Assembly (NCBI RefSeq): GCF_900110835.1
Contig: NZ_FOJG01000002.1
Span: forward strand, 2,074,979-2,138,978
Length of the DNA stretch: 64,000 nt
Direction of reading: 5' to 3'
From: Chitinophaga arvensicola
GTDB taxonomy: Bacteria > Bacteroidota > Bacteroidia > Chitinophagales > Chitinophagaceae
The notes below the pieces were generated by a model. That model was not told the origin of the DNA. It made no database searches and saw only the letters and a program-made list of their open reading frames with translations. Shown in pieces: positions 17,562 to 26,493 of the stretch. Position 1 is the first letter of the stretch. Each line of letters opens with the position of its first letter. The translations under genes and the position numbers were made by a program.

Positions 17562-20500
17562 AAGGAATAGGTAAAACAACCATTGCCATCCTGCTGACCC
17601 TTTGCGCAGTATTTGCCCGGGCTTATGGACAAAGCAATACCAGCGCTGTAAATGGTACCGTCACCGACCAGGGAGGCACGCCGCTTCCCGGCGCCACCGT
17701 TGAAGCATCGGCCAACGGCAAACGTGTGAACATCGCTATCTCTGATAGCATCGGAAAATTCGTATTTAAAAATTTACCTGCTGCCAGTTATGTCTTCCAT
17801 GTGAGTATGATCGGCTATGATCCAAAATCGTTCACAGGATATAAAATTGTAACCGGGCATAATGCCACACTATCGTTTGCCTTATCTTCTACTGTAAGTG
17901 AACTCAGTAGCGTAGTAGTAATCGGATATGGCACCCGGAAAAGACAGGATGTTACCGGTGCTGTAACAAAAGCAGACCTTCAATTACAAAAACAATCTCC
18001 CAATGCCAACGTGATGTCTTCTCTGCGGGGTACAGTACCCGGGCTCACAGTAGGACAGGTCAACAGAGCCGGCAGTGATCCCACCCTGATGGTACGCGGC
18101 AGAAACTCCATTTCAGGTACCACTTCTCCGCTGATTGTGGTAGACGGACTTATCTACAGAGGATCACTCACTTCCATCAACCCTTCTGATATTGCCAGCA
18201 TCGATCTGCTGAAAGACGCCAGTGCAGCCGCTGTATATGGCTCCCAGGCATCTAATGGAGTAGTGCTGATTACAACCAAAAGCGGCGCAAGCGGTATCGA
18301 TAAACTCACCGTCGATTACAGTGGCTCCTATTCCATACAGGAAATGACTAAAAAAGATATGAAACCGGCTTCGGGAGCGCAGTATATACAGAAACTGGGC
18401 GACTGGTATCTCTCTGAAAGCCGCGATCCCAACGACATGACGAAGATGAATCCCAACTGGGATCCGACGACCAAAATGCCGGGCATCGAAGGAGATAATT
18501 ACAAAAACGGTTATGAAGCCAACTGGTGGGATCTGATGACCATTAGTCGCCCGAGAATTCAAAACCATAATATTGGTCTCAGCGGGAGATCTAAAAAAAT
18601 ACGGTTCTATCTCGGCTATGGTTATTTCGACCAGCTGAATCTCATTAAAAATGATAATTACCGCAGAAATAGTTTACGCATCAATGTAGAAGCCAAACCG
18701 GCCGACTGGCTCACCGTAGGTGCGCAAACAGGACTTTCCATCAATGACTACAGCGGTGTATCACCCACTTTCTCCGATATCATGCTGCTAAAGCCATATA
18801 ACCTGCCCTTCGATCCTAAAACAGGAAAGATGCTGGAGTTCTATGCACAAACAACTACACCTACTCCGCTGGAAGTACTCAAAAGATCGAGAGACTTTGA
18901 CCGGAACCTGAACCTGATAGGAAACTTTTTCGTCAGCGTAGATATCCCACATGTGAAAGGACTCAACTATCGCGTGAATTTCGGGAACAATTATATCTAT
19001 ACCAACCGGTTTAATTATAATGCCCCTTCCGTGGAAGCCACAGCCTATAAAACCTACATGACGGATTATTTTCTCACACTCGATAACATCCTCACTTACA
19101 AAAGAGACTTCGGGAAACACGGCGTGGACCTGACCTTATTGTATGGCGCAGAGAAAAACATACACGACGGCACCAGCACTTCTGCCGGTGGTATCACCAA
19201 TGGTGTGTTATCTTACAACAGGCTGGATGTGGGTGATCCCGCCCGCTTAACGGTATCAAATGACCTGGCTACCCTGCCCTGGCAGGAACAGGCACTTTAC
19301 CAGATGGCCAGGCTCTCCTATTCCTTCGACAAAAAATATATCCTGACGGGTACTATCAGAAGGGATGGCTTCTCCGGTTTCTCCGCCCAGAACAAATGGG
19401 CCACGTTCCCGTCTGTCGCCTTTGCATGGCGTTTAAAAGAAGAACAGTTTCTTACATCTGCCGGCTTTATCGACGATCTGAAATTAAGATTGTCTTACGG
19501 CTCTACCGGTAACAGAACCGTAGGCAGATACCAGACACTTGCCCAGATGAATGTGGGGCTAGCGAATGGTTACCTGTACGGCAGTTCCGGTGGCGCCCAA
19601 CTTGGCTCCTACTTAAGTCAGTTGCCCAACTCCGGCCTGCGCTGGGAAACCACGCACTCGTTCAACACAGGAGCGGACTTCTCATTTTTCAACAACCGTC
19701 TCTTCGGTTCACTGGATCTGTACTTCTCCAATTCAGTTAACCTGCTGAACTCCAGGGCTACTCCTACTGTCACGGGCTTCAACAGCTTCCTGATTAACAT
19801 CGGGAAAATCCAGAACAGGGGACAGGAACTGAACATCACCGGCGTACCTGTCAGCAACAAAAACTTCAAGTGGGAAGTAACTGCGAATTTCTTCCGCAAC
19901 CGCAACAAAGTACTGGATATCGATGGTACTAAAAATGACCTGATCAATGGCGCCGATCCTATCTTAAGCTACTTTATCGGTCAGCCTTACGGCGTAGTGT
20001 ATGACTACAAAATTACCGGTATGTACCAGCTGGGAGATCATATCCCTACCAGCCTTGCTGCGCAGGGCTTTAAAGCCGGCCAGTATAAAATTGAAGACAT
20101 CAACAACGACGGGCAGATTACACCGGCAGACAAACAGATATTGGGCAAACTGGATCCTTCCTATAGCCTGGGTATTTCCAACAGTTTCCAATACAAGGCA
20201 TTCCAGCTGAAATTCTTTATCAATACTATCCAGGGCGGCAAAAACAGCTACCTCGGCGCACCGGGTATCATGCTGCAAAATCCGGATAATATCCGTAACA
20301 ACAACGGCTTTGTATACGACTACTGGACACCCAATAATCCCAATGCCCGTTACAGAAGCATCGCAGCCTATGTAGCCACTCTGGGTGAAAACTTCGGTCC
20401 CTATATGTCGCGGAGCTTTATCCGCCTGCAGGATGTAACCCTTACCTATATGCTGCCGGAAGGATTACTGAGCAGGTTAAAAGTAGTGAAGGCCGCCAGT

Positions 20501-20683
20501 GTATATGTGAATGCACAAAACCTCCTGACCATCACCAAATGGGATGGATGGGACCCGGAATCAAATCCGCCTGCCACTCAGAGGTCTTCACTCGGTTGGA
20601 GAATGCCGGGCGGACTGGGCCTGGACATGAACGGATACCCCGTGATGAAAAACTTTTCATTGGGCGTCAACGTCACCTTTTAA
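17558..20683 (+). CDS. SusC/RagA-family TonB-linked outer-membrane protein
   Basis: The 1041-residue protein has a signal peptide ending RAYGQ and a carboxypeptidase-regulatory-like domain with GTVTDQGGTPLPGATV. The SusC plug shows VVVIGYGTRKRQDVTGAV, PLIVVDGLIYRG and LLKDASAAAVYGSQASNGV. The barrel ends NVTF. There is no STN domain. Unlike the first SusC it has no ECF sigma/anti-sigma pair nearby. It pairs with the SusD gene 25 bases downstream. A 34-codon ORF overlaps its start. The substrate is unknown. Confidence 0.95.
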   Translation: MKGIGKTTIAILLTLCAVFARAYGQSNTSAVNGTVTDQGGTPLPGATVEASANGKRVNIAISDSIGKFVFKNLPAASYVFHVSMIGYDPKSFTGYKIVTGHNATLSFALSSTVSELSSVVVIGYGTRKRQDVTGAVTKADLQLQKQSPNANVMSSLRGTVPGLTVGQVNRAGSDPTLMVRGRNSISGTTSPLIVVDGLIYRGSLTSINPSDIASIDLLKDASAAAVYGSQASNGVVLITTKSGASGIDKLTVDYSGSYSIQEMTKKDMKPASGAQYIQKLGDWYLSESRDPNDMTKMNPNWDPTTKMPGIEGDNYKNGYEANWWDLMTISRPRIQNHNIGLSGRSKKIRFYLGYGYFDQLNLIKNDNYRRNSLRINVEAKPADWLTVGAQTGLSINDYSGVSPTFSDIMLLKPYNLPFDPKTGKMLEFYAQTTTPTPLEVLKRSRDFDRNLNLIGNFFVSVDIPHVKGLNYRVNFGNNYIYTNRFNYNAPSVEATAYKTYMTDYFLTLDNILTYKRDFGKHGVDLTLLYGAEKNIHDGTSTSAGGITNGVLSYNRLDVGDPARLTVSNDLATLPWQEQALYQMARLSYSFDKKYILTGTIRRDGFSGFSAQNKWATFPSVAFAWRLKEEQFLTSAGFIDDLKLRLSYGSTGNRTVGRYQTLAQMNVGLANGYLYGSSGGAQLGSYLSQLPNSGLRWETTHSFNTGADFSFFNNRLFGSLDLYFSNSVNLLNSRATPTVTGFNSFLINIGKIQNRGQELNITGVPVSNKNFKWEVTANFFRNRNKVLDIDGTKNDLINGADPILSYFIGQPYGVVYDYKITGMYQLGDHIPTSLAAQGFKAGQYKIEDINNDGQITPADKQILGKLDPSYSLGISNSFQYKAFQLKFFINTIQGGKNSYLGAPGIMLQNPDNIRNNNGFVYDYWTPNNPNARYRSIAAYVATLGENFGPYMSRSFIRLQDVTLTYMLPEGLLSRLKVVKAASVYVNAQNLLTITKWDGWDPESNPPATQRSSLGWRMPGGLGLDMNGYPVMKNFSLGVNVTF

Positions 20684-20708
20684 TGCTTTCACCCGTAAAC
20701 TTTAAGAC

Positions 20709-22412
20709 ATGAAAAAAAGAATCGTCATATATCTGTTGGGCTTCGTGGCAGTATTATCTTCCTGCAGCAAAAGCTTTCTTGATGAAGAGCCGCTCTCCAT
20801 CTATACACCGGATAATTCCCTGCAAACGTCTATCCAGTACCAGCAAGCAACCAACAATCTTTACAATGGCATCAGGAATATCTATATGGGCAATATCAAC
20901 CTGGATACCTATTTCGGGTTGTATTATGCTACCGACTTTGCCTACAACGCCACCGACTACGATCCTGCCGCAAAGCTGAATGCCTATAAGGCCACCATGG
21001 TACCCAGTTATTTTATTCCGCAGGGTATCTGGACCGCTTACTACAAGATCATCACAAACGCCAACCTCATTATCAGCCAGCTGAATAAATCCACGCAACT
21101 GAGTGATGCGGATAAAAACAGCTTCCTCGGACAGGCATTGTTTTTCAGAGCCTATTCGTATAATACGCTGGCCAACCTGTTTGGTGGGGTGCCCATTGAA
21201 CTGAATGAACTGGCAGCACCACGGTACGACTATGTACGGGCCAGCAGGGACGAAGTATACCAGCAATGTAAAAAAGACCTGCAACAAGCCATCACCTTAC
21301 TGTCTGATATTAACCAGGTAACTGATGGAACAGTGAACAAACAAATCGCCAAGCATATCCTTACAGAAGTACTGATCTCTTTAAAAGATTACGATGGCGC
21401 TATTACCAGTGCCTCAGAGGTGATCAACTTCCCGGGACTGTCGCTGATGAAAAGCCGGTTTGGCAGAAAAGCCAACCTGCCGGGCGATGCCTACCGTGAT
21501 CTGTTTGAATACAACAATCAGAACTATAGCACCGGCAACCATGAAGGACTGCTGGTCCTGCAAACCACACTAAACAATTCTGCATCCATAGGCGATCAAA
21601 CTGCCTGGGCAATAGTCCCCAGTCTCACGGGCGTCAGAATTGTGGAGTCTTCCTCCAAAACAAAGATGTCTATAATGTTCAACACCAAGTTCGTAGACAG
21701 CATTTCCTCCAATGGTGTTGGCTGGATACGGCCTACCTCCCACTTCTTTTATGAAATATGGACGCCTGGAGATATCCGCAATTCTACCTATAATATTGTC
21801 AGAGATATCCGGATTTCCGGTGTTCCTGCTACTTCGCCTGATTATGGTAAATGGTATGTAAAAGATGGGTATAAAGACAAAGTTCAACCGGCAGATTTCA
21901 GAGATACCATCCGCAATTTTTATCCGGTGATCAGGAAAACATCCCCGTCGGCCGGTGATTTTGTATCTGCTGCGGGACCGGCAATGCTCACCAATACAAC
22001 TAATCCTTTTGGCGGATTTTTGTTGAACGGCGCCTCCCGGTTATTTATGCAGAAATATATGGCCCGCCTGGCGGAAACCTATCTCTTAAGAGCAGAAGCA
22101 TATCTCGGGAAAAGCGAAAAACAGAAAGCAGCAGATGACATCAATGCACTGCGGAACAGGGCACAAGCCACACCGGCCTCCGCTGCGGAAATGAATATGG
22201 ATTACATCCTGGATGAACGTCTGCGGGAATTATACATGGAAGAATTCCGGGCGGTAACACTTACCCGCTTAGGATTGCTATACGACCGTGATAAAAGATA
22301 CAACCCAAAGTCTGGTCTTACGATCGAAACATATCATAACCTCTGGCCTATCCCTGCTACTGAAATAACACAAAACACAGGTGCAGTATTAGATCAGAAT
22401 AAAGGATATTAG
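20709..22412 (+). CDS. SusD/RagB-family outer-membrane lipoprotein
   Basis: The 567-residue protein has a lipobox at VLSSC (about residue 19) and the SFLDEEPLSIYTPDN N terminus of SusD proteins. The FLGQALFFRAYSYNTLANLFGG helices lie near residue 140. RLAETYLLRAEAYLG and DERLRELYMEEFRAVTLTRLG lie near the C terminus, and the end reads LWPIPATEITQNTGA. It is the surface substrate-binding partner of the preceding SusC. A terminator follows directly. Confidence 0.94.
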   Translation: MKKRIVIYLLGFVAVLSSCSKSFLDEEPLSIYTPDNSLQTSIQYQQATNNLYNGIRNIYMGNINLDTYFGLYYATDFAYNATDYDPAAKLNAYKATMVPSYFIPQGIWTAYYKIITNANLIISQLNKSTQLSDADKNSFLGQALFFRAYSYNTLANLFGGVPIELNELAAPRYDYVRASRDEVYQQCKKDLQQAITLLSDINQVTDGTVNKQIAKHILTEVLISLKDYDGAITSASEVINFPGLSLMKSRFGRKANLPGDAYRDLFEYNNQNYSTGNHEGLLVLQTTLNNSASIGDQTAWAIVPSLTGVRIVESSSKTKMSIMFNTKFVDSISSNGVGWIRPTSHFFYEIWTPGDIRNSTYNIVRDIRISGVPATSPDYGKWYVKDGYKDKVQPADFRDTIRNFYPVIRKTSPSAGDFVSAAGPAMLTNTTNPFGGFLLNGASRLFMQKYMARLAETYLLRAEAYLGKSEKQKAADDINALRNRAQATPASAAEMNMDYILDERLRELYMEEFRAVTLTRLGLLYDRDKRYNPKSGLTIETYHNLWPIPATEITQNTGAVLDQNKGY

Positions 22413-22423
22413 CGAAATGATAG

Positions 22424-22459
22424 TAGTTCCGGCCGGTAAAAGCCGGAACTATTATTTTT
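22424..22459 (+). terminator. Terminator after the second SusD gene
   Basis: A perfect 10-bp stem (TAGTTCCGGC / GCCGGAACTA) with a CGGTAAAA loop is followed by TTATTTTT. Confidence 0.85.
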
Positions 22460-22738
22460 CTAACTCCTCTTCTCATTCCTGAAAGCCGACTTCATTTATA
22501 AATACAGCATCATTAACTGGCTGGAAAGCATTGCATCCAACATACTATATCCTGTCAAAATCTTATTGGCAGGCCAGATGCTGCCGTTTATCAACTCAGC
22601 TGGCAGCTACTTCCGTCTGTTTTCCAGCTTTTTTGATTAACTTCGGATAGTAAGCCCCTGTCAGCAATATATAGATGAGCTACCCCGAGCCGCAGCCTGT
22701 TGTTTAATACTTTTAAAAATGTACAAAACAAAAAAGCT
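22460..22738 (+). other. Intergenic region before the TPR lipoprotein gene
   Basis: No gene, clear promoter box or repeat is seen. The last 40 bases could be translated as an N-terminal extension of the next gene from an ATG at 22700, but that would bury the lipoprotein signal. Confidence 0.3.
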
Positions 22739-24469
22739 ATGCCCCTCCCTTATCTGAGATTAATGGCGATCACGCTCCTGTTTGCATGCCATCATAACAA
22801 TCAAGACAAAGAAAAAAAATCAAGCGAAAAAGACACGCGGATGGTCCGCTGCTATGTTCCCCCAACAACAGATAAAGACTGGTACAGCACTGGAAAAAAG
22901 GCGCCCAAACTGAAAGGACTGGAAGGGATCCGTTTCCAGATTTCAACAGCGAGTAAAGAGGCGCAGACATACTTTTCGCAAGGAATGATGCTCGCCTATG
23001 GATTTAATCATGCGGAGGCGGCAAGGTCGTTCTTTGAAGCTATCCGGCTGGATTCTTCCTGCGCGATGGCCTACTGGGGATATGCGTATGTGCTGGGACC
23101 CAACTACAATGCAGGAATGGAGGAAGATAATTACGAACGTGCATACGAAGCCGCTTTGAAAGCAAAGTCGCTGTCAAAAAATTGCAGTCCGAAGGAAACT
23201 GCCTTAATTGAAGCACTAACCACCCGGTATGCTGCAAAGCCGCCGGCGGACCGCAAGGCATTGGATAGCGCTTACGCCGCCGCTATGAAAAAGGTATATA
23301 TCCAATACCCTGCTGATCCTGATATAGGTGCTTTATATGTGGAGTCGCTGATGGACCTTCATCCCTGGGATTTGTACGAGAAAAAAACAAAGGCTCCCCG
23401 GCAATGGACACCGGAGCTGCTGACTATCCTGGAACATCTTATGAAAATCAACCCCGGGCATCCGGGAGCGCATCATTTTTACATTCATGCATTGGAGGCC
23501 TCAGCTACTCCCGAAAAAGCGTTAAAAAGCGCCCAACTGCTGGAAACACTGGTACCCGGATCGGGACACCTGCTACACATGCCGTCGCATATTTATATTA
23601 ATACGGGGGATTATCATCTGGGGTCGCTCTCCAATGTTCAGGCATTGGCCGCTGACAGTACCTACACTACAGCATGTCATGCGCAGGGCGCCTATCCTTT
23701 AGCATACTATCCACACAATTATCATTTCCTGGCTGCTACGGCCACACTGGAAGGTCATTCAAAACTAGCCTGGAACGCCGCAAAGCACCTGCAACAAAAT
23801 ACAGCAGCCGACATCATGCGCATGCCGGGCTGGGGAACCTTACATTACTACACGATCCCCTACTATATAGCCGTAAAGTTTTCGATGTGGGACACCATTG
23901 CTTTGCTCACACCTCCGGCAAAAGACCTGGTATATCCCCGGGCTATCTGGCATTACGCAAAGGGTATGGCCTATTTAGGCAAGAACGATCTGGCAAATGC
24001 ACAAAAAGAAATGGATAGCCTGCACACATTAGCCTCCGACACGGTGCTTCAGCAACTTACCGTTTGGAATATCAATACAACCGCTGACCTGGTGCAGATT
24101 GCAACCAGGGTATTGTCTGCCGGAATCGCGTGCAAGCAGGGCCAGTTGGACAAAGCAGCTTCCCTGCTCGGCGACGCCGTTGTGATGGAAGATAAACTTA
24201 ACTACAACGAGCCGCCCGACTGGTTTTTCTCTGTCAGGCATCACCTGGGAGCGGTTTTACTCAAGGCAGGAAAATACCCCGAAGCAGAAAAGGTATACCA
24301 ACAGGATCTGCAGACCTGGCGGAAAAATGGCTGGGCATTAGCCGGATTACACAATGCACTGACATTAATGAACAAAAAGAGTGAAGCTCAAAAAATCAAA
24401 TCCGCTTTCAACGATTCCTGGAAATATGCGGATATAAAAATCCAGTCATCTTCAAGTATAACAGATTAA
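22739..24469 (+). CDS. TPR-repeat lipoprotein
   Basis: From the ATG at 22739 the product is 576 residues, with a lipoprotein signal ending LLFAC and a charged HHNNQDKEKKS linker. An earlier ATG at 22700 is less likely because it would place 13 polar residues before the signal. The body carries TPR-like helical pairs (GMMLAYGFNHAEAARSFFEA, AMAYWGYAYVLGPNYN, GKYPEAEKVYQQDLQ). A GHLLHMPSHIYINTGDYH segment and histidines in HPGAHHFYIHALE look unusual for a plain scaffold. Similar long TPR proteins are common in Bacteroidota without assigned function. No partner gene is adjacent. Confidence 0.7.
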   Translation: MPLPYLRLMAITLLFACHHNNQDKEKKSSEKDTRMVRCYVPPTTDKDWYSTGKKAPKLKGLEGIRFQISTASKEAQTYFSQGMMLAYGFNHAEAARSFFEAIRLDSSCAMAYWGYAYVLGPNYNAGMEEDNYERAYEAALKAKSLSKNCSPKETALIEALTTRYAAKPPADRKALDSAYAAAMKKVYIQYPADPDIGALYVESLMDLHPWDLYEKKTKAPRQWTPELLTILEHLMKINPGHPGAHHFYIHALEASATPEKALKSAQLLETLVPGSGHLLHMPSHIYINTGDYHLGSLSNVQALAADSTYTTACHAQGAYPLAYYPHNYHFLAATATLEGHSKLAWNAAKHLQQNTAADIMRMPGWGTLHYYTIPYYIAVKFSMWDTIALLTPPAKDLVYPRAIWHYAKGMAYLGKNDLANAQKEMDSLHTLASDTVLQQLTVWNINTTADLVQIATRVLSAGIACKQGQLDKAASLLGDAVVMEDKLNYNEPPDWFFSVRHHLGAVLLKAGKYPEAEKVYQQDLQTWRKNGWALAGLHNALTLMNKKSEAQKIKSAFNDSWKYADIKIQSSSSITD

Positions 24470-24498
24470 GGTACCCGGACAGGCGAATGTTACCGCCG

Positions 24499-24888
24499 CT
24501 AAAAAGGTAAATCAGTAAAATCGAACACGGATGGGGGCAGTTCTGTAATGTCCCATGCCTCCTGATGGCTGTTTACAGCATCAATTAAATGTCTGGCAGA
24601 CTTGAACAGGGGATTTAAATTTATCTCGTCATGCGATAAATAGCAGATATATCCATGATTCTCCGGGCCGCCGTTTATACAAATAAAATTAGAGTTATCA
24701 TCCGTCAGCAGCGGTATTATATGGCCGAAATCATCCTCATACTGCGAGATGAAAACCATCATCCCATCAAATTCCTCTTCCGATAAGAATTGGAATCCGT
24801 CTCTTGGCAGGAAGCGATCAAGTGCATCAATATCCTGTTGCGGAATATTATATTCCAATAATTGCATTTTCAGCTTATCCGCTACCAT
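24499..24888 (-). CDS. SMI1/KNR4 (SUKH)-like immunity protein
   Basis: The 129-residue acidic protein has an ILPLL-type core: HIIPLLTDDNSNFICI, NGGPENHGYICYLSHDE, INLNPLFKSARHLIDAV. This pattern (beta strand with a glycine turn, HDE, then an 'F.S...LI' helix) is typical of the SUKH superfamily that neutralises polymorphic and contact-dependent toxins. Its start overlaps the end of the upstream minus-strand gene by 7 bases, so they are cotranscribed. No toxin gene is seen nearby. Function is inferred from family style only. Confidence 0.6.
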   Translation of the reverse strand: MVADKLKMQLLEYNIPQQDIDALDRFLPRDGFQFLSEEEFDGMMVFISQYEDDFGHIIPLLTDDNSNFICINGGPENHGYICYLSHDEINLNPLFKSARHLIDAVNSHQEAWDITELPPSVFDFTDLPF

Positions 24889-25382
24889 ATCAAAATTTTA
24901 CCTTTTGAGAAATCAACGGCTTCATAGCCTTCATTTTTGGGCTGAGGCCCGTCCCATCCGCAAGGTATATGCCCTGAGCTATACACATTCATCAGCGTTT
25001 CAAACTGCACCGGTATAGCAGGGCCAAGTTTACCGGTATAATAACGCTCCATTGCTGCCATGCATACCACTCCTTTTAAGTCAATAAAAATATCGCCTGG
25101 AACGTTTTTCAGGGTCGCTTTTTCCTGTATGAGATCTTTATACACATCAAATTCAACGTTAAATTTCTTTACATGGTCGTTCCAATGAATAACTTCTTCC
25201 CGGTGAAAAGTATCTATATAGCAATGCAGGTTATTGATAGCATACAAAACAAAGTTCTCCCATTTAATGGAATTGATACTCTTTAAACATTGCTTTTCAT
25301 CCACCAGCCGATAGGGTATTCCGAAATTCGTATCAATAGCGGTACCGATGCTTTCAAACCATCTTATTGCTCCTAAATACAT
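24882..25382 (-). CDS. Putative immunity-type protein, unknown family
   Basis: This 166-residue protein starts MYLGAIRWFESIGTAI and ends YEAVDFSKGKILIW. A YSSGHIPCGWDG segment near residue 135 and the terminal 'GKILIW' strand recall small cytoplasmic proteins found beside SUKH genes in polymorphic-toxin immunity arrays, but I cannot name the family with certainty. It has no signal peptide and is cotranscribed with the SUKH-like gene (7-base overlap). The locus is more AT-rich than the SusC/SusD loci, which suits horizontal acquisition. Confidence 0.5.
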   Translation of the reverse strand: MYLGAIRWFESIGTAIDTNFGIPYRLVDEKQCLKSINSIKWENFVLYAINNLHCYIDTFHREEVIHWNDHVKKFNVEFDVYKDLIQEKATLKNVPGDIFIDLKGVVCMAAMERYYTGKLGPAIPVQFETLMNVYSSGHIPCGWDGPQPKNEGYEAVDFSKGKILIW

Positions 25383-25568
25383 ATGAATTAAAATTTAAAT
25401 AGATTTATTATCCGGAGGCAACGGTAAAATACGCATTTGTGGAATAAACAAAAAGAGGTGTTTTTATGGGTTTTCTATTTCAAAAATTTAGCGGTACACC
25501 GCCTGATTCCTTTTTTCTCTTTAAATTTAAAAATTGTAACCTGTTTTTATTAAAACTCTTACTTAGCA

Positions 25569-25991
25569 ATGAATAATATTCGTGTCACCTTCCTGGATAA
25601 GATAGACAATGAAATGACCGGGTCAAAAGAAGCATTGGATCTGTTTATAAATCTGGATAAAGATGATTTAATTTATTCCAATACCGGCTACTTTCAGTCA
25701 GGAATTTCCGACGAAAGCAGCATCATACTACACTTCTCTATTCTTAATAAAGAAAGTATATCATTCAGATATGACGAAAATATACCCAATACAAGGGAGG
25801 GTAAATCCTGGTACACTTCTAACGGCAAGCAGAATTTAAAAATGATAGATGCCGGTGATGAAAATTATGTTCCTGAAAACTCCTTTTTACCTTTACATCT
25901 TTCTTTAGCACTCATAACGGCTTTTTTTAATGATCCCCGGGAGAAACCGGATATGGTGAGTTGGAGTGATGTAAATGATTTCGACGATTAA
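25569..25991 (+). CDS. Imm1-like putative immunity protein
   Basis: The 140-residue acidic protein ends with FLPLHLSLALITAFFNDPREKPDMVSW in two adjoining pieces (FLPLHLSLALITAFF and PDMVSWSDVND). A terminal 'LP..lal..i..F......p..v.W' pattern is what I remember for Imm1-type immunity proteins; the middle SIILHFSILNKESISFRY would be its beta sheet. It is divergent from the two minus-strand immunity-like genes. Its TAA stop overlaps the TAA stop of the convergent DUF779 gene (shared TTAA). No toxin is adjacent. Confidence 0.5.
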   Translation: MNNIRVTFLDKIDNEMTGSKEALDLFINLDKDDLIYSNTGYFQSGISDESSIILHFSILNKESISFRYDENIPNTREGKSWYTSNGKQNLKMIDAGDENYVPENSFLPLHLSLALITAFFNDPREKPDMVSWSDVNDFDD

Positions 25992-26368
25992 TCATTCCTC
26001 CTCACGGGTTCCAGATGCTGCAATTCCTCCTCCGTAAAAAGCCGGTAATGTACTTTAAAGGTTTTTCCATAGGGTGTTTCCAGCGAAAAACCGCCAGGGC
26101 CGAAGCCATCTAACACATCCAGTGTGAAATGTGCATATTTCCAATATTCAAATAAATCTCTGTCTACCCAGAACTCAAAGCCATTGATGGTGCCGATGCA
26201 GGCGTCATTTGTCCGTGGAAAAAATCCTCCTTTCTCAAAACACTGGGGTTGTGTGCCTTCACAACAACCGCCTGCCTGATAAAACATCAGATCACCATGC
26301 TCTTTGGAGATCATATCAATCACCGCCAGCGCCTCTTCGGTTGCGTCTAATCTTTTTATAGCTATCAT
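25988..26368 (-). CDS. DUF779 protein, partner of aldehyde dehydrogenase
   Basis: The 126-residue protein has the DUF779 signature: LMFYQAGGCCEGTQPQCF, then GTINGFEFWVDRDLFEYWKY and a FTLDVLDGFGPGGFSLE strand. The cysteines in GGCCEG may bind metal. DUF779 genes commonly sit beside acetaldehyde or related aldehyde dehydrogenases, as here, but the biochemical role is not established. A terminator-like hairpin separates it from the upstream dehydrogenase, so it may be expressed by read-through or from its own promoter. Confidence 0.85.
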   Translation of the reverse strand: MIAIKRLDATEEALAVIDMISKEHGDLMFYQAGGCCEGTQPQCFEKGGFFPRTNDACIGTINGFEFWVDRDLFEYWKYAHFTLDVLDGFGPGGFSLETPYGKTFKVHYRLFTEEELQHLEPVRRND

Positions 26369-26431
26369 TGTTTGTCTGATTAAGCTGTCTATATAAATGA
26401 GTTATATAATCACATTCCGTTATAACGGGCA

Positions 26432-26472
26432 TAAAAAAACAAAGGCCCGGCTATACATGATGTCGGGCCTTT
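26432..26472 (-). terminator. Terminator of the aldehyde dehydrogenase transcript
   Basis: A perfect 9-bp stem (AAAGGCCCG / CGGGCCTTT) is followed on the minus strand by TTTGTTTTTTT. It lies between the dehydrogenase stop and the DUF779 start. Confidence 0.75.
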
Positions 26473-26493
26473 GTGGTTAATATGTTTGAAATC

